From Apostichopus japonicus (taxonomy: Eukaryota; Echinodermata; Holothuroidea; Aspidochirotida; Stichopodidae), in NCBI RefSeq assembly GCF_037975245.1, contig NC_092574.1, positions 23,871,713-23,935,712 on the forward strand: DNA of 64,000 bases, in the 5' to 3' direction. The translations under genes were made by a program, and so were the position numbers. The notes beneath the pieces are model-generated. The model made no database searches. It worked only from the letters and a program-made list of their open reading frames with translations, and was not told the DNA's origin. Of this stretch, positions 1-11,838 are shown in pieces (the first letter of the stretch is position 1; every line of letters begins with the position of its first letter).

Positions 1-629
1 CCCATTTTGTAAGTATTGATCTCTAAATATCATGGGGATATGTGCCTAAATTAGTTTTTCCTTTACATTGTACAATAAGTAGTCAGTCTACTTCATCCCA
101 AAAGGCTGGAAAAATTCAATCTATCCTCTCTCCCAACAATCTCCGATGACGAGTTACTTTCAACGAGGTACTGCCAGTCCTATGTACAGAGTTACCAAAT
201 TTTATCCGAAGATATTGGGACAAGTTTCAACCTGGAGGAGAGGGAAGGGGGTTTAGGTCAAGGGTTCCCTTCATAGGTTTAGAAAATATTGATTTTGAGG
301 ACTACCTACACTGATCTCAATGGTAGTGGCCAAACTCCCAACTTAAAAGTGAGAATATACTTTATGGCAATATATATCTCAAACTGCTGAATGTCCATTA
401 TAGCAAAGTTGGCAACCAAATGGCTAAATCACCTTTGAGATTGTTGAGAAATATTTCTTGGTTAGCACTAGCTGGACTAGACAGCATGAACCATATCAGT
501 TTACAAGTGCCAATTTCTTTTTGTTTCCAACTATATCCAATGGCATAAAATTTTCAGCCATTTTCCAAATGTAGTCAACTCTGATTAAACCAAGCACTGA
601 CCCCACCATGACTGTTCATATTATATTAC
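1..629. other. PCF11 intron sequence, no exon seen
   Basis: This lies downstream of the second PCF11 coding exon, on the - strand sense. I looked for the next CID-domain exon on the - strand and did not find a convincing one, so it is presumably off the left end of the window. No repeat or RNA gene was recognised. Confidence 0.5.
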
Positions 630-3600
630 CTGGGCAAATACTCCACTGAAATTCTGGACAAGGTTCTTCGTAAATAACCCCAGGTACGGTCCACCTTTGA
701 CATTCTTGATGATGGAATCCATGAGATAGACGACTGGTAATTTCTCAGTAGCTTGAGCCTGTGTAGGTAGAAGAATATTCAATGACCTTTCGTTCCCTTG
801 TAACTGGGGTGTTGTTTTCAAGGACATTTCCTTAGTCAACATTTTTTCCCTTCCTTCCCCGTTTTTTTTTTATGCTAAATAATGAGTATCAAGAATGGGT
901 TTATGAAAATTCAATATCCAGTTTTGGACACCAGTAGGCATTTACTGCACTCGACTAGTTGATTTTCATATTAATCTTACCATCTTGAAATATGAAATCA
1001 CAACCTATTTGGTTTTGTCATCTCAGATTCTTCCCTCTGCAAACTTCCTCAAATAGCCACTTTCTTTGAGCTATAATTCTTTTCTAAAGTTCAAAGGGGT
1101 CAAACAGAATATGAGACGCAAGTGATGTTTTAGAAATTTTGCTGTTTGCGACCACACATTGTTTATATTAATGTGCCACACCCTTTTTTTCTACCCAATA
1201 ATTCTTGCCATGCAAATAGCAACACAAATGTCTAATGCCTTCAAAGCTGCTCTTCAAGACTATAAGACCATCTACTCCAATTCCTTCTTAGTCATGTTTG
1301 CAAGTTTCATGCCTCAAGGACAGGATCTTTGACTTGAAATATTGGTAGAAATCTCCATCAATCCAAACAGCGAAGCCTTTATATGTAAAGGTGCCACGTC
1401 TTCATCCTGGTTTCTTCTTGATGTGCGTTATATGCAAGAACAACAACTTAGTGAGGGTCCTTTATTTGCAGATCCAGTTTGCACATTGCCATTTCAAGTT
1501 TTTGTTCATTGGGACAAAGAGTTGGGTACTTCTGTACAAGAAACAGCAAGGCAGAGTTCAGACTTCTAAGTATTAGAAGCAGTGCCAAAAGACTTTCCCT
1601 GGATAGCGAGTGTAGAGGATGGCAATCAGAAACAAAATTCCTGTTCATAGACATGTAATACGGCAGTTCCAGCCTTATCAGTTTAAGGTCTTTTGTATTT
1701 ACAGAAGAATGGGACAAATAGTTCACATCACCCACTACACTCTAGAGCCGGAGAAAGTATGTTTGTTATATGACCTCTACTAGCAGTTGAAAACCAGCAG
1801 AGAGAGACCAATGCAATGGTAAATTACACATATATATTTCTTCATACATCATAGTATAACAAGGTATTAAATGAACATTCCATAATACAATCTTATTCAC
1901 ATAGTCCCTTCAGAGAAGAAAAGAGATTTGGCAAATGATCAATGAATTTATTTAGAATATAAAGCTACTGCCATACACTGGGCTTTTACATCTTATCTTC
2001 ACACATAGTACAAAGTACATAGTACAAAATCTATGCATGCTATGTACTGGTTCCAAAATGCAGAGCTTCCATATCACTGACCACATGCAAAGTGACAAAG
2101 CAATCAACAGAAACTTATTAAAAGCCCTCCTTGTCAGATTTCATCATTACAGGCATAGCAAGTACAGATGCAAATAACATAGCTGTGGACACACTGAGAC
2201 AAGATGACTGTGTGCATAGGCACCTTCAACTGAAGAAGTTATTTTTAGGTGACGGTCCTGTAATTGACAATTTCCTATTACTGATATGTAAATTTTGTGA
2301 TAACAAAGTGGGAACAATCTTACAAAAAATCACAAATATGCACTGGTAAACTAAGACTTGTTAGCAAAAGGCAGATGACCTTCTGTATCAAAATGTTTAG
2401 GGCATTTTTATTAACAAATTTCAGGAAGCTGAAAGTTTGCAATAAAGATAAAACCTTGTTTATGAGAAACTACAGTTCTAATCCAACATGTTGCTAGGAC
2501 AATCTCTCTTATTGCAGAGTATCTAACGGGCGACACAGATTCCTGTAATTCAGTTAACTGTTAACAACTGAGCTCACCTAGGCCTAAGAAATCCTACTGT
2601 TGACTTCAATCAATGACATTAAGTGATCACTTTTGTTCAATTATAACAATAATTTGATGGCAAGACTGTAGTACTCCAACACTTTTGTGATGAAACCTTT
2701 TGTAAGAACAGCTCATTTGTTTGATTCTGAACGACAGCCAACAAATGACAATGAAGGCACGATGGTATATGTTAACTACATAAATGTTGATGTATAGGGC
2801 AGCAGTGACGGGTATTGCTCTATTTTGCTCTGGGGTTAAATACTTTCCGCAACTATGTGATTTCACAGATGTCTTGATAAGATCCCACCAGAAATAACCA
2901 ATATTCCTGCTTGAAGGAACAATTTCACTGACATCACACATGGACAGTTTACTAATTCTGATAAATGGTTGAAATAATTCATGGAAGCCACATAATAGAG
3001 AAATTATGTTCTGCTGTACAACTTTCATGCCTAGCCTGAAGGTAATTTTCATCGAGATGGTAATTTAAAGTTTAAGTTTATATTGCAAAAGTGCTTAGCC
3101 TAGGCTACATTTTGAAGTTGATTTTCAAACAGGGGTTTTATGTGTTGATCACAGCAGCTAAGAATGTTTTTTACATAGTATGCAAAGTTTGAGGTCATGT
3201 AAAGTTTAAGTATGAAATCACCGTCTGAATTGTTATTACTATTCTAACCTAGGCTGAACGAAAGGGGTGGGACAGGAAAGTTGGATAGTAACTGGGTGGT
3301 AACATCAAACCTATTGATAACAAGTAGAAGTTTGCTTTACTAAGCTAGAACTATTAAGATTTGCCTTGGGATGAAGTCCATTAGTTTTCATCACATCATT
3401 GTAAATGAACATACCATTGCAAACTAGATGTGCAGTATTTGCATATGAGGGCTTAGGGGCTAACACAGTTGTAAAAACTAATGAAGCTATTCTTTTGCAT
3501 AGCTTCAAACATGATATAGACAAGGAATTATTGTGATCATATTCTGCTGTAACGTCATACGCACATATTACTGAACATCCAAACTTGTAATGATACATTC

Positions 3601-4059
3601 AACAACAATGACAAGACGACCACTACAGTACTGGTGTAGTCTAACGCTCTCATTGTGATCGACAGCTGTAGCACGACACTGTCATGTAACGCGTCGACGG
3701 GTCGTGTAGACCTGTTCCGGCAAGTCCTACTGTACTGCACTAGCCTAGGCTCTAGCCTACCATGTGAAAATTCACAGGCTAGGCTAAGGCTTACGTGCCC
3801 TAGCCTAGATATCGTAAAATTAAAAAGAAAAATTAATTAAACATTAGAGTGTTCATGTAACTGGATCGGTGATAAACTATTAATATTTCTGGCAACTTCT
3901 AGCGACCTTTTGCATTCTTTTCTCGATCAATCGAACGATATGAACGGCGTGTTCCTTGTTCTCATCGGCTAGCATCGTCAACATATTGATGAGCGGTTTA
4001 CTGTTGATCTTCAGGTCTTCTAAAGACGCTTCGTAGTCTTGGCACACCACCGCTGCCAT
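630..4059 (-). CDS. PCF11: PCF11 cleavage/termination factor, first two coding exons (partial)
   Basis: PCF11 is a subunit of cleavage factor II in pre-mRNA 3'-end formation; its N-terminal CID binds the phosphorylated RNA polymerase II C-terminal domain and helps terminate transcription. Coding exons are 4059-3907 (residues 1-51) and 758-630 (residues 52-94). Exon 1 carries DYEASLEDLKINSKPLI and NMLTMLADEN, the start of the CID helices. Exon 2 carries the signature EKLPVVYLMDSIIKNV followed by LFTKNLVQNF. Both exons are whole codons, and the junction aligns without a gap to the vertebrate protein as I remember it. The exon 1 donor (AAAAG then GTCGCT) is weak; the exon 2 acceptor (CACAG) and donor (CAG then GTAATA) are good. 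The start was chosen because it opens the conserved block. The vertebrate protein is about 1,500 residues, so most of the gene lies off the left edge. Family assignment is from recognition of the CID sequence. Confidence 0.9.
759..3906 (-). other. PCF11 intron 1
   Basis: A 3.1-kb intron between the two PCF11 coding exons. Open frames of up to 141 codons occur here, but none shows a recognisable motif or codon bias. No transposon ends with target duplications were found. Confidence 0.75.
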
Positions 4060-4990
4060 TTTGATTGTGTTCCAGAGGCTGTATTTTGGTTGAATTAAAA
4101 ATTACATGGCAATTCAAATGTCATTTAGTCGGAGTTGACAATTATTTTCCTGCAACAGTTTTGGGAGCGCCAGTCTCTTCTCGATGGTTCTTCTTTGGAG
4201 TACACATAGTTGCGCATTTGATTAGCTGTAAATATGTACTGTGCACTATATCTATTAACATGTCGTGGTGCCCATATCAGTCAGCAGGTCTAGCGTATGT
4301 TACATAGTTCAACGAAGGGTTGAGAATTACAATTGAATCTGATTGGCCCATTGCAATAACCAAATCTAGGGGACTTAACAGCTATAGTTCACCTGTATAA
4401 GACAAAAAATACAATTTAACCAAAAATATGTAACTTAAATATTAGAAATAATTATATAAAGACAATAAAATTACTTTTATTACAGAATTTAACATTTTTT
4501 GCATATTTGATACCAAATAAATTGAGTTCTGATGAATATCATTTAACCAATCAACGATCTCGTATTTCACAAACATTTAGAACTGAGCTACGGCGGTCGT
4601 GTAGGTGAATTATTTGTAGCATTGGACATGGCTTAGTAGAATTGAACAATTGTTTCATATGTGTGTGGGTGAAAGGCTCAACTGTTGTTATTAAGCCGAT
4701 ACCAAGAAATTAATGAAGTTTTTATAGCTCTGGTATGGTATGGAGAATGCATTTGGGTGAATACCAAAGAACTATACCAATACAACTGCACAATGGCACG
4801 CCGTTTGTTCCTACCATATTTTAATCTTTCTTATATTTTCAACGTCGATGACATTTACATTTTTTGTCGTCTTGCGTAATATGTTTTCAGTTTCGACACA
4901 TCCCGATCGCCAACTTCTGTCTAAGTCTCCGATCAGAAAGCATCAAAAGCATAGGCGTAGCTAGAGAAAACTTCGTGTTTTTATTTCTCA
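4060..4990. other. PCF11 5' flank
   Basis: This is the presumed promoter and 5' UTR side of PCF11. No TATA box or clear CpG island was seen. An 80-codon open frame on the + strand is not supported by any motif. The stretch ends at the target duplication of the first hAT nest. Confidence 0.4.
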
Positions 4991-5264
4991 ATGCTATTCA
5001 AGGGCGGCGAAAGCACTTTTAATCTAGGGGGGGGGGGGGCACCGACATCAAAGGGCACTTTGCAGAAATTCGATTGGACTGATGCTGCCTTATATTTAGT
5101 ACCCTTTATAACTCTCATTTGCGTATACACATCACTCCATCAACGCCCCCCCCCCCCCCTTGAAGGTAAATATGCATACTAGCACTGCAATAACCAATGT
5201 GCAAAATGGGAAACAAGGAACAAGTTTGCTTTTGAGACAAAATGAGGGGAAATCATGCTAGTTG

Positions 5265-6357
5265 CAGTGGCGGCGGAACCGGGGGGGGGGGGGCTTGGGG
5301 GGGCTCAGCCCCCCAATAAAAAAGTTGAGGGGGCAAATGCATGATAAGCCCCCCCAATATTTACCAAGGCTCCGAAACGTGCATCTGCCCATTTTTCAAT
5401 GCATACTTGTCGATCTGTCCGATGCACACGTATACTCTATAGGTGTAATAATTTAAGTAATTGCTGGGGGACCCTCGGCCCGTCCCCTGGCTATAGACCA
5501 CATTGTCACCCCAACCGCGTCTTCACGCCCCGTGAAAAGTGGAAGCAGTGAGTGTGAGTACCGGTAAGCGTAACACAATTTCGTCTTAGGCCAATGATTT
5601 TCCTCATTTCAGCCAGTTCTCCAACATCCCCTTACTTAGTGGCGGAGCGTCCATATATACAGTCAGGGGGCGGATACCCCCCCCCCCCCCCTGACGGACT
5701 CAAATGGACTGCTGGCGCCCTTTTCAGCTTTTCACTACTTTTTACTAATCGCGATTTTTGACTATTTTATTGCGCTCTCATATATACCTATTGACATTTG
5801 TCATATTCTGTTGGTGTAATTTTCCGACAAAATGGCGACGACACCTATTTATTCTCCATTTATCTGCAAGTTAGCAAGGCCCCGGAGAGGGTCATTTCCT
5901 GCAATCTAGGAAGTATCTTTACTCAAAAATTTTCTGTACGCTCCGCGCCAACCTGTGGTGGCGCTCCGCTTAGATAGTGTCGAAAGCGCCCCTACAGACC
6001 ATTCTTGCCCTCCCTGACCAATACTCTAGCTCCGCCACTGCCCTTACTACACTCAAAAACATCTTTGCGAGTACACTACGAGTAATAGCTACTCTCTTAA
6101 AAAAACATCGAATATACAAATTACAATGTTTTTACAGACTTTTACGTGCAATCTGAGAAATTGCAGGCTTGAGACCCATATTTTAGGGCTAGGTATTCGC
6201 AGCATTAAACACTCGGAAAGTGCCGTTTCTGGCCATCTGGGGGTTTGAAAAAACCCAAAATTTTCTTGTACGCTCCGCGCCAACCGATGGTGGCGCTCCG
6301 CTTAGATAGTCTCCACACATTAGCCCCCCCAATAATTTTTCCGTTCCGCCGCGCCTG
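5265..6357. mobile_element. hAT-type element inside nest 1
   Basis: The left end CAGTGGCGGCGGAAC pairs with the right end GTTCCGCCGCGCCTG (two mismatches in 15). It is flanked by the 8-bp duplication GCTAGTTG at 5257-5264 and 6358-6365. It carries another miniature element at 5637-6040. No coding capacity is seen. Near its right end it holds the CTATCTAAGCGGAGCG motif in reverse orientation (6268-6310). Confidence 0.88.
5637..6040. mobile_element. hAT miniature element, copy A
   Basis: A 404-bp element with ends (T/C)AGTGGCGGAGC and GCTCCGCCACTG, flanked by the 8-bp duplication CCCTTACT at 5629-5636 and 6041-6048. It is the sister of the copy at 12121-12511, with near full-length similarity. 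The first base is T where the right end predicts C. No open frame of note. Confidence 0.92.
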
Positions 6358-6548
6358 GCTAGTTGCTAAAGTAGGAATCTTCCGAATTAGAGTTTATTCT
6401 TGTTAATATCTTAACAATTTTTTTTGTATTTTTTGTATGAACGACTATCTGAGCGGAGCCCCACCATCAGTTGGCGCGGAGAGTACAAGATAATTTGTGG
6501 TTTTACAAACCCCTCAGATGGCCGGAAACGGCCCTTCCCGAGTGTTCA

Positions 6549-7324
6549 CAGGGGCGTAGCGAGCGGGGGGGTGTGGGGGGGGGGGTGTCACACCCCCCCA
6601 ATAATTTGGTCGCTGTCGGCAAATTTTGGGTCTGTCGGCAAAAGGAGAAAAGGTGAAGAGAGCGGAAGGGGAAGAAAGAAGGAAAGCTGAATAGAGAAAG
6701 GGAGAACGGGAGCTTCTTCCGTCCCAAATTTGACTTAAAATATGCACCAGATTGCATCTAAGGACGTTTCAAAACTAAAAATTTTCCAAAGGGGAGGGGT
6801 AGACCCCCTAACCTTAGACCCCTCCCCCATTTCAGTCACCACTTCCAGATCCGTCGGCAAATCAAATTTGACTTAAAATATGCACCAGATTGCATCTAAG
6901 GACGTTTCAAAACTAAAAATTTTCCAAAGGGGAGGGGGACACCCCCTCCCCTTAGACCCCTCCCCCATTTCAGTCACCACTTCCAGATCCGTCGGCAAAT
7001 CAAATTTGACTTAAAATATACACCAGATTGCATCTAAGGACGTTTCAAAACTAAAAATTTTCCAAAGGGGAGGGGTAGACCCCCTAACCTTAGACCCCTC
7101 CCCCATTTCAGTCACCACTTCCAGATCCGTCGGCAATTGAAATTTGACTTAAAATATACACCAGTTTGCATCTAAGGACGTTTCAAATCTAAAAAATTGC
7201 CAAAGGGGAGGGGACACCCCCTCCCCTTAGACCCCTCCCCCATTTCAGTCACCACTTCCAGATCCGTCGGCAAATCAAATTCTCCACACCCCCCCCCAAC
7301 AAAAAAACATTCGCTACGCCCCTG
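6549..7324. mobile_element. hAT-type element with internal tandem array
   Basis: A 776-bp element with perfect 14-bp ends CAGGGGCGTAGCGA and TCGCTACGCCCCTG, flanked by the 8-bp duplication AGTGTTCA at 6541-6548 and 7325-7332. Most of its interior is a 138-bp tandem array. It sits inside the outer element 4999-7462. Confidence 0.92.
6725..7276. repeat. 138-bp tandem repeat, four copies, inside a hAT element
   Basis: Four copies begin near 6725, 6863, 7001 and 7139, exactly 138 bp apart. Each contains TTGACTTAAAATAT, GGACGTTTCAAA and a GGGGAGGGG...CCCCTCCCCC foldback, and ends at CCAGATCCGTCGGCAA. Copies are over 90 percent alike by eye, so the array is young. Confidence 0.9.
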
Positions 7325-7470
7325 AGTGTTCATTCTGGTTCCCTGGCTGCTTACTTGAGACACCTCAATTTTTATGTAGAAAAGGGCACATTTTTAACCT
7401 GAGGAAAAGTGGGGGGGGGGGGTACGTGCCCCCTGTGCCCCCCCCCGGTTCCGCCGCCCTTGATGCTATT

Positions 7471-8971
7471 GTAGGGGAAACTGCAGGTACAACTTATCTT
7501 CTACATAAACATATTTTTATGACAATTTTTTAAATATATATTTGGGGGGGATATTCTTGGGCTTCCGGGTCCCATGGCTCAGCCACTGATTTAATGTACA
7601 AACAAAGTCAGTAAATAGTTATTCCCGGCGCAACAGAACTTCATACAGTCATATATTCTCTGCTAGATATTCAAATATGGTCACCTTGGGTCAAAATTCT
7701 TAAACTGTTTTTATTACAACCTTCGAGGAAATTTTCCTCACTGGGGCATTCAATCATTTTGTGTGTTCCTTAAATATGTCTGAGACCAATTCGGAGAGTA
7801 AACACCTCCAGGAATGTACTTTTTGAAAACTTCAAGCAATTATAGCATGCTATTATTTGGGGCCTGTACCGACTAGCTGAAGGCAGAACGTGTAAGATAA
7901 TCACGAAATTCATGAATACAACGAAAACATTATTCGAAAATTTTGCAAATGTTAATGAACCTTCCAAATGTACTAGATACAATATATATAAGGGCATATC
8001 AATTGAGTTAACATTGACTTGATCGCGCTGGATTGCACTTACAATTTTTTATTAACAAGAAACGTTGTCTTTTAACTTATACCACCTCGAGCAGAAAGTG
8101 AGACAGAGGATACACGTTTCAGCCTAAACAACAAGACCTTTTTCGGTCGGGACTATGACAGTTTTGTTTTTATTATTATTACAAACCTTTGGGGTTTATC
8201 TCTATTTTCGTCGTTCAGTGCTGTAATGTTGGTGCAATTTCACGGTATCAATTTGTTCCAAATTCCTACATATATCTATTTATAATGAAATCTTAGCATT
8301 TTGAGATGTAGCTTTGATATCGTGACTTCAAAATTATGTATACGAACTATACGGGAATTGCTTACAGCCCTTTTCCAGAGTCCAATCCTCAAAGGCCGGG
8401 TATAAATAGCAGTGCTGTTGTAGATAAGGGCTACGGCGATTACACAATTACGATTACGCGATTATGCAGGCTGTATGTTCAGAACTCGGATTCGATTGTC
8501 AAAATACTTGCATTTGTATTCGATTTGGACGAGTATAGTTAGAAACATTATTTATGTTAATCGGACGCTACAATCAGCAGGAAGTCGCATAAATTTGGTC
8601 TGTATATAGGCCCTAGACCTGTACCCCACATGCAAGATCGCACATGTAGCTTGGTGTACTACCACGTACATAGAGGCAGAACAACAATACTTTAACAGTG
8701 CCAGCCGGCAAGGGTCAAGTCGAGGCCCTTGTTTTATGGGTTCTCGAACATTATGAGACACAAAAATAAAAGGAAAGGCCGGGGAGACATTTAATTCGTC
8801 ATAGAGAAATCTGTTACCGAATATCCGTTTCAATAAACGATTTTTTAGGGTGTGGTAAATTATCCACCGATAGAAAGCTATATATGAATGAGACCTTTAT
8901 CATGTAATCCACTGCGCGCCTGTAAACGAAGCCGTATACGGCTATACAGTAAATTTAAGCTGCCTTGCTCA
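7471..8971. other. Intergenic, no feature seen
   Basis: Roughly 1.5 kb between the first hAT nest and the CCCAGGTAGC element. Short open frames (up to 93 codons on the - strand at 8552-8833) show no motif. Nothing else was recognised. Confidence 0.4.
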
Positions 8972-9346
8972 CCCAGGTAGCAAGCCCATATTGAGCCCAT
9001 ATGGGATTTACCTGGGTGACCTAGGAATGGGCTAACCCATATTCAGCGCATATATTTCCCAAATAAGTAGCCCAAAAGGGCCCCAGATGAACCCTACATT
9101 ATCAGCCCATACTAAGCCCACATATGATTCATATATATATAATCCTATATTAATTATTAACCAATTAGTTGCCCACGTGGGCCCCATTTCTATACAACAT
9201 GGGCTATCGGGCTAATTAACCCATATGGGTCCCATATGAATCTTTGGTGCAAAATTTAATGGGGCCTATGTGTTACATCCCACGTGGGACCCATATCTTG
9301 GCCCATATGCATCCCATATGATACCCATGTGGGCTTGCTACCTGGG
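8972..9346. mobile_element. Terminal-inverted-repeat miniature element (CCCAGGTAGCAAGCCCA)
   Basis: A 375-bp non-coding element with perfect 17-bp inverted ends CCCAGGTAGCAAGCCCA and TGGGCTTGCTACCTGGG. The interior is full of short CCCATAT / ATATGGG motifs in both orientations, so it can fold extensively. Only a possible 2-bp CA duplication flanks it, so the superfamily is not assigned. Confidence 0.8.
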
Positions 9347-10635
9347 CACTTGAATTGAGGCAGAGCCGGGGCGCAAGGAATTAATTAAAGGGGGGGGGGG
9401 AAGACTCGCGCAAAAAGAAACGTCTAATGTCGGTAATCTGACCTAGTTTCGAATGAGGTGTAACGAAAGTTTTAGACACCACCATCGATCCCAGAAAATA
9501 AGCACAGAGCTTGCTACCTTCGGTAATTAGATACTAGTGTAGGCTACTGTCAGTACATATATACAGCTGCGGTCAATACCCACAGCACAGTGTACAAACG
9601 ATACAGCCAAGGACATCTCATGATGATGTCCAGCTAAAGATAACAATGTATCACGTTTAGTTTCATCATGGAGCTATAAACAGAGCTCCATGGTTTCATT
9701 ACTGTCTGCATTTTGTAGCGACAAGCAGAAAAGTTCACTTGCAAGCAGGGGCGTCAATCCGATTTGAAAAGTGGTGGGGGACGTAATCGATTCGAGTTTT
9801 GCGGCCGTAAGTACTATCAGAGCCGCATATAGAGATCTCTATATAAGGCTCTGAGTACTATCTAAGCGGAGCGCCACCATCGGTTGGCCCGCAGCGTGCC
9901 AAGAAAATTTCAGATTTCAATACCTGCCAGATCGCTGGAGATGGCACTTGTCAGGCTGGATAGCAGCCATCTAGTTGCGTGATATCGGGTGAAAATTACA
10001 AATTCGTCACTCAGGAAATCTGCAATAAAGTTCATGCGACCTTCATTTTTGGTGGATTATTTCTTTTATTAGTGATTCCAATTGACATGAACATTAGAAC
10101 CCAGTGCAAGTTGACAAATGATGTGGCGAACTGGAACCCCAGCCCCATTATGCCCTAGGATAGAATACCCCTCAATTGTTCGAACCCATGACAACTAACA
10201 ATCTGTGAATAAATTTTATCGTCAGACTTAGAAAAGGTCCCATGTGAGTGGGGGGCTAAAGTGATGAGGGCATCCAAATAAATCAGTGGTTGTTCGTTGG
10301 AGTCCTCACGCAAGTTACCTCGGTTGCTAGGTGGATCTGCATCTGGTAATCGGGTGAATTCTGATCGGAGCGTACTATGTAACCACCGTGTACCAAGGAA
10401 CGTAGCTAATGCCTGATGATTGAGGGGGGGGGGTGTATTTGAAAATCCAACTGGATGGGTTTAAGCCAGAAAATTCCGACTGCTGCTTTGTACCCCCCCC
10501 CCACCCTCGCGCTACTCGTCAACGATAGGGTCAGTGTCAGTCAGACACCCAATCTTTCGCGACTGCACTTTTGTTCCGAACTTTTTTTCGATACATTTGT
10601 ACCCACTGTGGCACTCATTTCACAAATTTATTAGC

Positions 10636-10990
10636 CCCCCCCCCACCCCAACCAAATATTTTTGTGAAATTTCGGTCAAAACGCTGATAAATTTTCGGGC
10701 ACCTACTGAAAGAAAGATAATTTGCAACGTGTTTTTCAGTAGTTAAACTTATATTATTATTACCATTAATATTGTAACGACTTTCAAATAATTGTAACCA
10801 ATATGGAAGGGTAATAAGACGGAAATGATTGTATGCTATTTGCATGCGATGTAAAAACCGATGCATGTCTATATAATATGCATTAACATGTGGAACGCGC
10901 GCGTAGCGCGCGACAAATTTTGGTTATATTTTTCGGGCAAGTCGTTACAACCCCCCCCCCCCCCAAATCAAATTGGCTCCTACGCCTATG
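10636..10990. mobile_element. Left-truncated hAT copy related to 11839-12806
   Basis: It shares the interior of the element at 11839-12806, including TTTTCGGGCACCTACTG, AACCAATATGGAAGGGTAAT and a GC-alternating hairpin (10895-10912), and ends with the same GGCTCCTACGCCTATG terminus. No matching left terminus or target duplication is present. Confidence 0.75.
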
Positions 10991-11201
10991 ACGGTAGTTC
11001 TATTAGGCATTTTTTAATTGGAGTATTCAAAATCATACGAAGTTTTGTACGGTGGAGTATAAGAATCGCGAGATACAATTTCTCAAAGTGGCAAGGCAAA
11101 CGTGGTAAATATGACAGATTAAAGGTAAATTTTGACCGACATTTTTCAATTTTTAGGTCATGCACAATCACAGGAATAAATGAATAGGCCAAGATAAACT
11201 A

Positions 11202-11236
11202 GAGTGCGACAGTCGGAAATTCCGACTGTCGCACTC
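11202..11236. repeat. 35-bp near-perfect palindrome
   Basis: Two 17-bp arms (GAGTGCGACAGTCGGAA and its exact complement) separated by one base. It would extrude as a tight hairpin. It lies in hAT-derived sequence. Confidence 0.9.
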
Positions 11237-11838
11237 CAATTTTCCAACTATCGTCAGTTTGACCAAGTTTGGGGTGAGACACTCACACACCCCCCTCTAG
11301 CGACGTCCCTGTGTGTACCCAGTGTTCTCACTGTGGAGTAAACTCCGGTATCACTTAACAACAAGGTAACATGGGATGCGCTGCCACGGAATATGCTCCA
11401 TATTTCATTTCTCCAATATTAGGGAACGGGCACCGTCTTTGAAACACCATCTACAACTAAACAACCACTATGTACAAGCTTTGGCTCTAGCTATGAAGTG
11501 CTGTCTCTTATGATAATGACGGAGCGCATTATAGTTTTCAACTGGAATCGCCCGAAGATGCGGCGTCTGTAATCCGAGGAACCAACGAACTTAACTCCTC
11601 AGGCTTCAACTGGGCTAGACGATCGCGGTGAATATAGCACACTATCACATGGTTCAGCCTCTGTTGAGTCATGGTGCTCCGTATAGCCATGTCTTCAAAC
11701 GCCTCAAAGCATTAAAAGATCTCTCGGCTTCCGTCGAACTGGCGGAGGAGACGAGGAGCAACCACAAGAGAGCTTCGACTTCACCAAACATAGCCCGTAC
11801 CGCTGGGTTCATCAACCTGAATATTTGTCTATACCCTT

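Larger units (their letters stand above)
4999..7462. mobile_element. Outer hAT-type element of nest 1
   Basis: The element starts CAAGGGCGGCG and ends CGCCGCCCTTG, an 11-bp terminal inverted repeat. It is flanked by the 8-bp duplication ATGCTATT at 4991-4998 and 7463-7470. An 8-bp duplication with short inverted ends is the hAT signature. No transposase is visible, so it is non-autonomous. It hosts two further insertions (5265-6357 and 6549-7324); without them it is only about 0.6 kb. Both ends carry long G or C runs. Confidence 0.85.

Noticed and set aside
2627-3052. 141-codon open frame on the - strand
   Set aside because: It lies within PCF11 intron 1, has no recognisable motif, and is interrupted by no splice context; likely chance.
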